Shown here in pieces: positions 24,600 to 31,925 of a stretch of 56,713 nucleotides of DNA. Position 1 is the first letter of the stretch, and each line of letters begins with the position of its first letter. The notes beneath the pieces were generated by a model. The model was not told where the DNA came from. It was given only the letters and a program-made list of their open reading frames with translations, and searched no databases. A program made the translations under genes and the position numbers. Where the stretch lies: contig JBMNCQ010000063.1 of NCBI GenBank assembly GCA_049366715.1, positions 1-56,713 of the forward strand, read 5' to 3'. Origin of the DNA: JBMNCQ01 sp049366715. GTDB lineage: Bacteria > Bacillota > Peptococcia > Peptococcales > BICA1-8.

Positions 24600-25625
24600 T
24601 TATTTTCCTATGCTGTTGTATACAGCTATGGCATCGGTAATATTATACTGTTCCGACTGGTGATCCCCTTGCGCACCGGCTGAAATCAGAATATATTCCT
24701 GTTTACCCACTTTGGCGAGACTGGCAAGACATAGACCCGCTTCAGCGGTGTAGCCAGTTTTCCCTCCTAAGATTTCCCCGCCAATAATGTTTTGCTTGTT
24801 GAGGTCTTCAAACATGGTACTGTAAAAGGTTACCCCGTTAGGGTGCTTATTCGTAGGCCGTGTGGAATGACGGGATGAAGTAAAAATCTCCCGGAAAGTG
24901 TCATTTTGCAAAGCATAGCTTAAAAGAATGGACAGATCGGTGACTGTTGTGTAATGTTTTTCATCGTGAAGTCCGGTCGCATTTGCAAAATGGGTATTGT
25001 CCATACTGAGATCTGCCGCCTTTTGATTCATTATTTTTACAAAATTCCGCTCTGATCCCGCAAGCTGCTCAGCAAGTCCAATACTGCACTCCGCGCCGCT
25101 GGGCAGCATTACTCCGTATAATAAATCGATTGCCCTGACCTGCTCACCCGGCTGGAAACCTGCCAGAGAAGCATTTGCTTCGTACAGCCCCTGAAACGTA
25201 GAATTGGCAAGTTCGATTTTTTCCTCCAGATCCGGTAAATTTTCTATCGCAACAAGGGCTGTCATCATTTTAGTTAAAGAAGCAGGATAGATTTTTTCTT
25301 CGCTATTTTTTTGCATCAGGATGGTATGATTTTTTGTTGGGGACATTCCTCCGACTTGGGATTCAGGCTTATCACGGGAAGTGTGTCCCCTGACCTCTAA
25401 CCGGATCAGAATCGCATTAGAACTGTTCAGCTTGTCGGAAGGTATGGAAACAGAGGGCTCGGGTTCTAGCTTGGACGAGATTTTATCGTCATATTCTTTC
25501 TCGTATATATAATGGTTTCCCGGAGCAATGATAAATCTGTAAGTTAAAGCAGCCAGGACAACCATCACCAGAAATGCTACAAATATGCGTATTTCTGATT
25601 TTTTCTTTTTTACTTTTCGCGCCAT
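24600..25625 (-). CDS. vanY: Serine D,D-carboxypeptidase (S11/DacA-like), VanY position
   Basis: A 341-residue enzyme with an N-terminal TM or signal anchor (about residues 14-34) and the penicillin-binding triad: SLTK (SxxK) at about 121-124, SGAEC at the SxN site (about 178), and KTGYT near 292. It trims terminal D-Ala from stem peptides outside the membrane. It belongs to the serine PBP class and not the zinc VanY class, although it holds the vanY position. AAGGAG lies about 10 nt before the ATG. A VanR-box-like site 72-94 nt upstream suggests its own inducible promoter for Y-W-G-XY-T. Confidence 0.85.
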   Translation of the reverse strand: MARKVKKKKSEIRIFVAFLVMVVLAALTYRFIIAPGNHYIYEKEYDDKISSKLEPEPSVSIPSDKLNSSNAILIRLEVRGHTSRDKPESQVGGMSPTKNHTILMQKNSEEKIYPASLTKMMTALVAIENLPDLEEKIELANSTFQGLYEANASLAGFQPGEQVRAIDLLYGVMLPSGAECSIGLAEQLAGSERNFVKIMNQKAADLSMDNTHFANATGLHDEKHYTTVTDLSILLSYALQNDTFREIFTSSRHSTRPTNKHPNGVTFYSTMFEDLNKQNIIGGEILGGKTGYTAEAGLCLASLAKVGKQEYILISAGAQGDHQSEQYNITDAIAVYNSIGK

Positions 25626-25696
25626 AATAAACCAGCTCCTTATTCTATGCTGATATTATTCCACCACAGAACAAGAAGCTATGTGGGAATTCTATC

Positions 25697-25719
25697 TTAT
25701 GAACTCCTTAAGATTTTCT
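25697..25719 (-). promoter_or_regulatory. Putative VanR box upstream of vanY
   Basis: This 23-nt segment matches 21 of 23 positions with 27720-27742 upstream of vanR. Read on the minus strand it holds CTTAAG and CATAAG as direct half-sites about 11 nt apart, the spacing used by OmpR-class regulators. It starts 72 nt upstream of the vanY ATG, nearly the same distance as the copy before vanR. Confidence 0.7.
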
Positions 25720-25830
25720 TATAGCCAATAGGAAAGTTCAACTTTTTCTTCGATAAATATAAAGAACTTTCCGTCTATGCGTTGCAAAAAAAGCCTTCAG
25801 TGATCCAATAAACTTCCAGAGAAGCCTTTT

Positions 25831-26961
25831 TTATAACGGAAGGTTTATTGTAAATGTAGTATTTTCCGGGTTGCTTTCCACAGCAATTGTCCCGGCGTGA
25901 GCCGTGATAATTTCCTGGGCAATTGCCAAACCCAGCCCTGCTCCACCGGTGTTTGTGGAACGTGCAGTATCCAATCGGTAAAATTTTTCAAAAATAGTTT
26001 CCAGCTTTCCCTGCGGGATTGGATTTCCCTGATTCGTAAAAGTTATCACCATATTTTTGTCCTGCTGCCCGGCAGAAATGTCAATGACGCTGTCTTCATA
26101 GCTATAGGTTATCGCGTTTTTGAGAACGTTATTGAAGACACGGGCCAGTTTGTCTGCATCTCCCCACAGAGTGAGGCCGTCAGGCACATTGACCGCCACC
26201 TGTTTTCCCTGCGGAGTCAGCATTGGATAGAATTCATCTGCCATCTGCTGGAGCATGAAAAGTAAATTGATTTTTTCTTTATTCAAAACAATCCTTTGCA
26301 GATTAAATCTTGTGATCTCAAAAAACTCATTAATAAGCTGCTCTAACCGATAAGCTTTTTCCAAGGTAATACCGACATATTTTGCCTTCTGTTCAGGAGG
26401 CATATCAGGAGCTTCATCCAGAAGACTTAAGTATCCGATAACGGAGGTCAGAGGTGTCTTGATATCATGAGCCAAGTAAACGACCAAATCATTTTTGCGC
26501 TGCTCGGCATCAAGAGCGGCTTTCTTTTGTTTTTCCAAGTTGTTTTTTATCTGATTAAGCTTATTTTCCATAAAATCCAATTCCGGTGCTAATGTAATTT
26601 CAGCATCGGCTTCCTCAGCAAGCTTATCCATTCCGGCACTGATTTCATCAAAATATTTTGAAAACCAAGAAATAGAAAATAGAAAAAGGATAACTAAAAA
26701 TATCAGGTTTACAACAAAAAGGATCATGCTCATATTGTTGCGAATCACCAACTGATAGATTGTCAGTGCGTCCGAATAGTTAAAATGAAAAGCGTTGACT
26801 AGAAATCGAACGATACGATCTCCGATCTGTCCACGCAGAATATAGCGCAACAGATAAACCGCCACAACGGCGGCAACCGTAATCAGAAGCATTTGAAAAA
26901 ATACTTTGCTTTTTAATTTCGAATAATCATTTTTTCTCTTACTTTTCAATTTTATAGCCAA
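25831..26961 (-). CDS. vanS: VanS-type sensor histidine kinase
   Basis: A 376-residue kinase with two TM helices (about 20-42 and 75-98) flanking a short outer loop, a linker coiled coil, HisKA with the phospho-His in LAHDIKTPLTSVIGYL (about 165-180), and HATPase boxes: N-box NVLKNAITYSYED (about 286), G-box GGAGLGLAI (about 342). The short sensor loop matches VanS of VanB/VanG-like systems. The frame opens with TTG at 26961, overlapping vanR by 23 nt; the ribosome site is poor and the exact start is uncertain. It phosphorylates VanR in response to cell-wall antibiotic stress. Confidence 0.88.
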   Translation of the reverse strand: MAIKLKSKRKNDYSKLKSKVFFQMLLITVAAVVAVYLLRYILRGQIGDRIVRFLVNAFHFNYSDALTIYQLVIRNNMSMILFVVNLIFLVILFLFSISWFSKYFDEISAGMDKLAEEADAEITLAPELDFMENKLNQIKNNLEKQKKAALDAEQRKNDLVVYLAHDIKTPLTSVIGYLSLLDEAPDMPPEQKAKYVGITLEKAYRLEQLINEFFEITRFNLQRIVLNKEKINLLFMLQQMADEFYPMLTPQGKQVAVNVPDGLTLWGDADKLARVFNNVLKNAITYSYEDSVIDISAGQQDKNMVITFTNQGNPIPQGKLETIFEKFYRLDTARSTNTGGAGLGLAIAQEIITAHAGTIAVESNPENTTFTINLPL

Positions 26962-27646
26962 CCCCCCATACCGTTTTGATATATTGGGGATGTTCTGCGT
27001 TGTCGTGCATTTTTTCCCTTAAATGCCGGATATGAACCATTACCGTATTATTGCTATTCCTGAAATACTTATCTCCCCATACCTCATGGAATAATTCTTC
27101 CGAACTGACCACCCGTCCGCGCCGGGAGCAAAGGACCCAAAGAATGGAAAATTCCGTAGGAGTGAGAGATAGCTTTTTTTCATTCAGCGTACATTCATGG
27201 GTATCCATGTCCAATACCAAGCCGGAAAAGGCCAGCAAGTGTTCTTTCTGGTTTGGCTCCGCAGAATTATATTTGGTAAATCTCCGGAGCTGCGCCTTGA
27301 CACGGGCCACAAGCTCCAAAGGCCGAAACGGTTTTGTTAGGTAATCATCCGCACCTAGTGTCAATCCGGTAATTTTATCAATTTCTTCTTCCTTAGCAGT
27401 CAGCATGATAACCGGAAAATTATGCTTTTCCCGGATTTGCTGACAGATTAAAAAACCGTCTACATCGGGGAGCATAACATCCAAAATGGCAAGATCCAAT
27501 CTTTCACTTTCAATGCAGTTAAGAGCATCCTTGCCGTTATAAAATTTAAAAACATTATAATTTTCGTTTTTCAGATAAACTTCTACCAAATCGGCAATAG
27601 CCTGTTCATCATCAACGATTAAAATATTTGCAGCCAAAAGCATCAT
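26939..27646 (-). CDS. vanR: VanR-type response regulator (OmpR family)
   Basis: A 235-residue regulator. The receiver domain has the acidic pair in VDDEQ, phospho-Asp in AILDVMLPDVDG (about residue 54), and Lys in DDYLTKPFRP (about 103). The C-terminal winged helix (about 135-235) ends NTVMVHIRHLREKM and VWGVGYKIE. Translation starts at one of two adjacent ATGs (27646 or 27643). It is the first gene of the operon. The putative VanR box upstream (27720-27742) suggests positive autoregulation, as in other van systems. Confidence 0.9.
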   Translation of the reverse strand: MMLLAANILIVDDEQAIADLVEVYLKNENYNVFKFYNGKDALNCIESERLDLAILDVMLPDVDGFLICQQIREKHNFPVIMLTAKEEEIDKITGLTLGADDYLTKPFRPLELVARVKAQLRRFTKYNSAEPNQKEHLLAFSGLVLDMDTHECTLNEKKLSLTPTEFSILWVLCSRRGRVVSSEELFHEVWGDKYFRNSNNTVMVHIRHLREKMHDNAEHPQYIKTVWGVGYKIEK

Positions 27647-27719
27647 CTTCTTTCTTTTAAGTATATACCCCCATAATTATTATACCCGCAAAGCAATAAT
27701 CAATTTTATAGCTTTTTAC

Positions 27720-27742
27720 TTATGAAAACCTTAAGATTTTCT
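27720..27742 (-). promoter_or_regulatory. Putative VanR box upstream of vanR
   Basis: The 23-nt twin of the site at 25697-25719, placed 74-96 nt before the vanR start. The shared minus-strand core is AGAAAATCTTAAGG. A repeated site at matched distance before the two transcription units of one operon is the expected layout for VanR. Confidence 0.7.
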
Positions 27743-27821
27743 GAAGATCGCGACACTGATCGTCTTTTTCCATACCAATATAAATATATCGTTATTTTCA
27801 TTCTGATTTTCGGCAACAAGA

Positions 27822-27858
27822 AAGGCGCCCTTTTTTCAGTTCCCTCTAAGGGCGCCTT
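27822..27858. terminator. Strong hairpin in the gap upstream of vanR
   Basis: AAGGCGCCCTT (27822-27832) and AAGGGCGCCTT (27848-27858) are perfectly complementary over 11 bp. It probably separates the van operon from the DUF2200/VOC transcript. A second, weaker pair (AAAAAAGC and GCTTTTTT) lies at about 28056-28090. Nothing else is seen in 27743-28246. Confidence 0.6.
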
Positions 27859-27923
27859 GCAGTACTGTATTCCTTAGCCGCTTTACTGATTGTCAAGTGT
27901 TATAAGTTCCTACAGTATAAAAA

Positions 27924-27962
27924 ATGCAGGTTAAAATCCGCAGTGCGGACTTTAGCCTGCAT
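27924..27962 (-). terminator. Long hairpin terminator after the DUF2200/VOC unit
   Basis: ATGCAGG and CCTGCAT form the base of a 39-nt hairpin, with inner pairs TAAA/TTTA and TCCGCA/TGCGGA. On the minus strand it is followed by TTTTTTAT, a good rho-independent terminator for transcription from 28.2-29.1 kb. Confidence 0.65.
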
Positions 27963-28246
27963 CTTAACGATAAAAGACATTGGTAAAAAGCGTATAACAT
28001 CAGATGGTTATACTTCATGTATCTCTGCCTCAATTCGTAAAATAAGCACCACAAAAAAGCCTGCCGCTCGGGGATGATGCTACCGCTTTTTTATTAGCTT
28101 TGAATGGTTAATAAAAATGTTGCATCCCTCTCTGTATCCCCTTGACGGCAGATTATAACAATATAAAGCGGTCTAATCCAGCCTCATTTTTAATTCCTCC
28201 GCATCCCGGTAAATTAAGCTCCGGATTGTATATTTTTCTAAAGCAA

Positions 28247-28600
28247 CTACCTGCTTCTCAACACCTTCTCCAGCGGCTTACCTTTTGCCAGTTCGTCCAC
28301 CAACTTGTCTAACCGGCGTATCTTCTGCATAAGCGAGTCTTCGATTTCCTCGACGCGAACTCCGCAGATTACTCCGGTGATTTTGGCAGCGTTCGGATTA
28401 ATTTGAGGGGCTTCGGCAAAGAACGTCTCAAGGTCCGTTTCTCTATTAATTTGCAACTGCAATCCCTGTGCATCATAGCCCGTCAGCCATTGGATGACGG
28501 TATCGACTTCCGCTTTCGTGCGCCCTTTACGCTCAACTTTTTGGATATACAAAGGGTAGATGCCGGAAATTTTCATTTTGTAGACACGTTCGTTATTCAC
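28247..28600 (-). CDS. DUF2200 family protein
   Basis: A 117-residue cytosolic protein matching the DUF2200 pattern: VYKMKISGIYPLYIQKVERK (about residues 5-24), then EVDTVIQWLTGYD, and a C-terminal helix ITGVICGVRVEEIEDSLM. The family has no established function and often sits beside VOC or acetyltransferase genes. It starts 3 nt after the VOC gene's stop, so the two are co-transcribed. Confidence 0.8.
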   Translation of the reverse strand: MNNERVYKMKISGIYPLYIQKVERKGRTKAEVDTVIQWLTGYDAQGLQLQINRETDLETFFAEAPQINPNAAKITGVICGVRVEEIEDSLMQKIRRLDKLVDELAKGKPLEKVLRSR

Positions 28601-28603
28601 GCT

Positions 28604-29029
28604 TCATCCCTCCATTTGCTGCGGCGCTTCTGCAGCGACGACATTCCAGTTCACGCCGAACTTGTCTGTTACTGCGGGGTGGAACACGCTGTAGAAGGTC
28701 GCGGTCGGCGGAAGCGTCACCTCGCCACCTACGCAAAGCGCATCGAAGATAGCCGCCGCTTCCCTGTCCGTAAGTACCGTGGCGGTTAGCTTGATGTTGT
28801 CGCCGTACTTGGGCGGCATAGCTTCATCGGCAAACCAGACGTTCGTACCGCAGATGACCATCTCGGCGTGCATAACCCAGGTACGCAGCAGTTCAGGCGG
28901 TGTCTTTGACCCCTCCGGCATATAGTCACCATAGGGCAGGACTTTTGCCTCGTCACAACGGAAGACGGCACGGTAAAAGTTTAGCGCGTCTTTGCAGTTA
29001 CCGTTGAATGTAAGGTAAGGTGTAATCAT
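28604..29029 (-). CDS. VOC/PhnB-like glyoxalase superfamily protein
   Basis: A 141-residue protein opening TPYLTFNGNCKDALNFYRAV, the signature of PhnB-type vicinal-oxygen-chelate proteins, and ending FYSVFHPAVTDKFGVNWNVV. Members include antibiotic-binding or resistance proteins and enzymes of unknown role; metal ligands cannot be assigned with confidence. GGAGAGG precedes the start. It is the first gene of a two-gene unit with DUF2200, with a -10-like TATAAT about 180 nt upstream and a possible leader peptide between. Confidence 0.82.
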   Translation of the reverse strand: MITPYLTFNGNCKDALNFYRAVFRCDEAKVLPYGDYMPEGSKTPPELLRTWVMHAEMVICGTNVWFADEAMPPKYGDNIKLTATVLTDREAAAIFDALCVGGEVTLPPTATFYSVFHPAVTDKFGVNWNVVAAEAPQQMEG

Positions 29030-29115
29030 GGTTTCCTCTCCTTTGTTTTGCGTTTTAGCTTAATCAGGTAATCATTGCCCTGTACCTGCTTGTTGAATTT
29101 TGTACAACATAATAT

Positions 29116-29211
29116 CTATTGGATATGCATCCATCGGCGATTTACAGAAGTACTATAGGTTCTCATTGAACACCTCCCTCGCCGGTTACACAAATTTTAT
29201 TTCGCATTATA
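29116..29211 (-). promoter_or_regulatory. Promoter and possible leader peptide of the VOC unit
   Basis: A minus-strand TATAAT lies at 29206-29211. Downstream, GGGAGGTG precedes an ATG at 29166 that opens a 16-codon frame (MRTYSTSVNRRWMHIQ, stop at 29116). Further on, CAGGTA and TACCTG can pair ahead of the VOC start. A leader peptide is possible but unproven; it could also be a gene stub. The rest of 29030-29350 holds nothing recognisable. Confidence 0.35.
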
Positions 29212-29350
29212 TCATACAACTTAAACCCGGGTACGACAGCGAAGGGCTTTAATATATTTTGCTTATAAAAGAAAAATATGCTGCAGCGTAGAAATTCATT
29301 GCTCCGTGAGACAGGCATCTACCGCCAAGCTGAGTCAACTTTTGGCAGAG

Positions 29351-29665
29351 TTACTGTTCCACAGTGAAGTAATAGAAATCACCTTTAAATAAAATCTGAT
29401 TGGCAGCCTCCTGAATATGAACCCAAAAATTTCGTAAAGGAAACTGATCTGAAAAATATGCTTCAGCTTTAGGCCCATAGCTGCCGTCTAATACTTTTTC
29501 AATCTGAAAAACGGGCCATTGTGCTAAGTAGCGCCGTTCCTCTTTCGAAAAGGTTTTGTCCGGCAATGTAAGGTGCAAGATAAACATAGCAAATATAAAT
29601 AAAAGCGGAAAAAGACACACGATATTCCGTATAAAAACAAAACATTCTTTGTTCTTTATGCTCAT
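29351..29665 (-). pseudogene. Truncated DHHW/AlgX-J-like protein, N-terminal part
   Basis: The first 104 codons match the N terminus of DHHW-type proteins that accompany MBOAT acyltransferases: one TM (about residues 10-30), then TFSKEERRYLAQWPVF, and YFSDQFPLRNFWVHIQ near 68-83. Relatives continue for about 250 more residues with the esterase-like DHHW core; here the frame stops at 29351 after FYYFTVEQ. The partner function is therefore probably lost. It starts 14 nt after the MBOAT stop, in the same operon. Confidence 0.65.
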
Positions 29666-29679
29666 ATAAATCCTCCAGG

Positions 29680-31086
29680 CTAAAATCGAAAATATATAAA
29701 AGGGTTATAGGTTGAACCAACCATATATGCCGTTGAAAAAAACATGAGCGCACAATAATACACGCTTACCGCGGATTTGTAAATATTACAATGAATCTTT
29801 TTAAATAATAACGCCAGTTTTTTCGGCCAGGGTGAGGCGGCACTGATACAAACAATATATAAAACGGCATAAGTTTTCAACTTCATAATTGCTTGATTGT
29901 CAACAAACACGGTGCCTCCCGCTCCAAACATGGTTCGCAGAAAGCTCAGCAAATCAGTCAGGTTGGTAAATTCAAAAAACACCCAGCCTATAACTACAAA
30001 TAACAATAAATATATATGCCGGAAAGCCTTTGGCCATCGTATCATGCTTTTCTGCAAAAACAATTTTTCTATTAATATTAAAGTCCCAAAATACAACCCC
30101 CATAAAACAAAATTCCAGCTTGCACCATGCCAGAGCCCTGTAAGAGACCATACGAGAAATAAGTTTCGTATTAGTTTCCACTTACCGGCACGGCTTCCGC
30201 CAAGAGGAATATATACATATTCCTTAAACCATAACCCGAGGGAGATATGCCATCTCCGCCAAAATTCCGAAATGCTTTGTGAAATATATGGATATCGGAA
30301 GTTTTCCCTGAAACGGAAGCCAAACATTTTCCCCAATCCGATGGCCATATCTGAATACCCGCTAAAGTCGAAATAAATCTGTAATGTAAAGGCAATAATC
30401 CCGGCCCAGGCCATGAGCACCGAAATTTCCGCACCGGGCATAGCTTTTACTTCAGACCATAATAGTCCTATATTATTGGCAAGAAGTACCTTTTTCGCCA
30501 GACCGCACAGGAAGCGCCGCATTCCGGAGTAAAATTTTTTGAAGGTTATGCTCCTGTCGGCTAACTGTGCTTCAACGTCTGCATAGTTCACAATTGGACC
30601 TGCCACCAACTGCGGAAACATAGTAATATACAGAGCGCAAAGAATCAGGCTTTTCTGCGGCTTTATTTTTACCCTGTATAAATCAATCACATAAGACAGA
30701 GTTTGAAAAGTATAAAACGAAATTCCTATGGGAAGCGCCGGTGTTCCTGCATGCAAATTCCAGCCGCTAACGGATGCTATTGTACTTATCATCATGCCCG
30801 AGTATTTAAAATAAGCCAGACATCCTAAATTGAGCACCAGACTTATGATTAAAAAAAGCTTCCTCTTGCGTCTGCCGGTATCCTCTCTGCCTAAGAGAAT
30901 GCCGATGCAGTAATTAACCATTATGGAACCGCCCATCAATAACACATAGACAGGTTCTCCCCATGCGTAGAAAAACAGGCTTGCAGTGAGCAGGATAACA
31001 TTCTGAAAATGCTGGCCCAACGAATAATATAGAACGACTGTAACCGGCAAAAAAGCAAATGTGAAAAGCAGACTGCTGAAAACCAT
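29680..31086 (-). CDS. MBOAT family O-acyltransferase (AlgI/DltB-like)
   Basis: A 468-residue polytopic membrane protein with about 10-12 TMs. The signature is complete: RRWHISLGLWFKEYVYIPLG (about residues 275-294) and the catalytic His in LTGLWHGASWNFVLWG (about 315-330). It moves acetyl groups across the membrane to decorate exopolysaccharide or cell-wall polymers. GGAGGG precedes the ATG. It is flanked by a secreted SGNH-type lipoprotein gene and a truncated DHHW gene, which normally supply the extracellular transfer step, so an O-acetylation cassette is inferred. Confidence 0.9.
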   Translation of the reverse strand: MVFSSLLFTFAFLPVTVVLYYSLGQHFQNVILLTASLFFYAWGEPVYVLLMGGSIMVNYCIGILLGREDTGRRKRKLFLIISLVLNLGCLAYFKYSGMMISTIASVSGWNLHAGTPALPIGISFYTFQTLSYVIDLYRVKIKPQKSLILCALYITMFPQLVAGPIVNYADVEAQLADRSITFKKFYSGMRRFLCGLAKKVLLANNIGLLWSEVKAMPGAEISVLMAWAGIIAFTLQIYFDFSGYSDMAIGLGKMFGFRFRENFRYPYISQSISEFWRRWHISLGLWFKEYVYIPLGGSRAGKWKLIRNLFLVWSLTGLWHGASWNFVLWGLYFGTLILIEKLFLQKSMIRWPKAFRHIYLLLFVVIGWVFFEFTNLTDLLSFLRTMFGAGGTVFVDNQAIMKLKTYAVLYIVCISAASPWPKKLALLFKKIHCNIYKSAVSVYYCALMFFSTAYMVGSTYNPFIYFRF

Positions 31087-31097
31087 ATATCCCTCCG

Positions 31098-31703
31098 CTA
31101 TAATGATTCAGAGAGATTCTTCAGCCACAGATGATAGAATTCTTTTTTGAAATGAACACCATCTTCGGCAAACAAATCGGGGTTTTCCTTTGCTATTGCC
31201 CCTATTTCGGCATAATTAACGGATAACCTGCCCGCCAGTTCCTTTATGAGCACATTATATTCATCTATATTTTTATAGCGCTGTTCTTTGCTTAAGGCCT
31301 CCTGAGTAACAGGTGTGATGGATTGAAGATATATTTTAGAGTCGGGCAGCTCTTCCCTTATTTTGTTAATCAGTTTGGTCAAATCACTTTCAAATAAGGC
31401 TTTAGGATCATCCACCGGCATCAGCATATCATCCGATCCCAACATGATAAAGACGTTATCCGGTTTTTTGGCAACCAAAGTGCCAATATCATCATAACTA
31501 AAACCGGCTGTAGCTCCCGCCCCGGCTATTACACTTTCCTCCGGCAGAATTTCATTAACGGCAAAGCCCTCGGTAATGGAATCTCCCATAAATACACTGC
31601 TCTTAAAATTAGCCGTAACATCTTTTTCAGCAGTCTTATGCACACAGCCGGTCATTCCTATCAGAAAAATACCGATCAGCAGACTAATCATTAATTTTTG
31701 CAT
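31098..31703 (-). CDS. SGNH/GDSL-type esterase lipoprotein
   Basis: A 201-residue secreted lipoprotein. The signal peptide ends with lipobox LIGMTGC (Cys20). SGNH block I is FMGDSITEG (about residues 38-46), the block III Asn region is VFIMLGSDDM, and block V has DGVHF (about 181-185) with the catalytic Asp-His pair. The block III Asn is not in the standard G-x-N form (GSDD), so activity may differ from plain esterases. It starts the SGNH-MBOAT-DHHW unit and is predicted to finish or edit O-acetylation outside the membrane. Confidence 0.82.
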   Translation of the reverse strand: MQKLMISLLIGIFLIGMTGCVHKTAEKDVTANFKSSVFMGDSITEGFAVNEILPEESVIAGAGATAGFSYDDIGTLVAKKPDNVFIMLGSDDMLMPVDDPKALFESDLTKLINKIREELPDSKIYLQSITPVTQEALSKEQRYKNIDEYNVLIKELAGRLSVNYAEIGAIAKENPDLFAEDGVHFKKEFYHLWLKNLSESL

Positions 31704-31925
31704 ACAAAATACCTCTTTTCTTTATTGGATACACGTATATTACAGCAGCAAAATGCAGAACAGATGCAGATAAGATAAAGTTCCGGTATTATTTTTGTTC
31801 TAATTTTTGCAAAATAAAGGCCATGAAGTGTCCTCCATAGCCATTTAGCCGGTAAAATATTAAATTGTTTGGATAAGAGTATCTCAAACAAGGCCTAGAT
31901 CTTACTCTAAGATATCTCTGATGTT

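Noticed and set aside
25790..25835. Hairpin between vanS and vanY as a strong terminator
   Set aside because: The arms around AAAAAAGCCTTC and GAAGCCTTTTTT do not pair through the central GC step, so the stem is weak.
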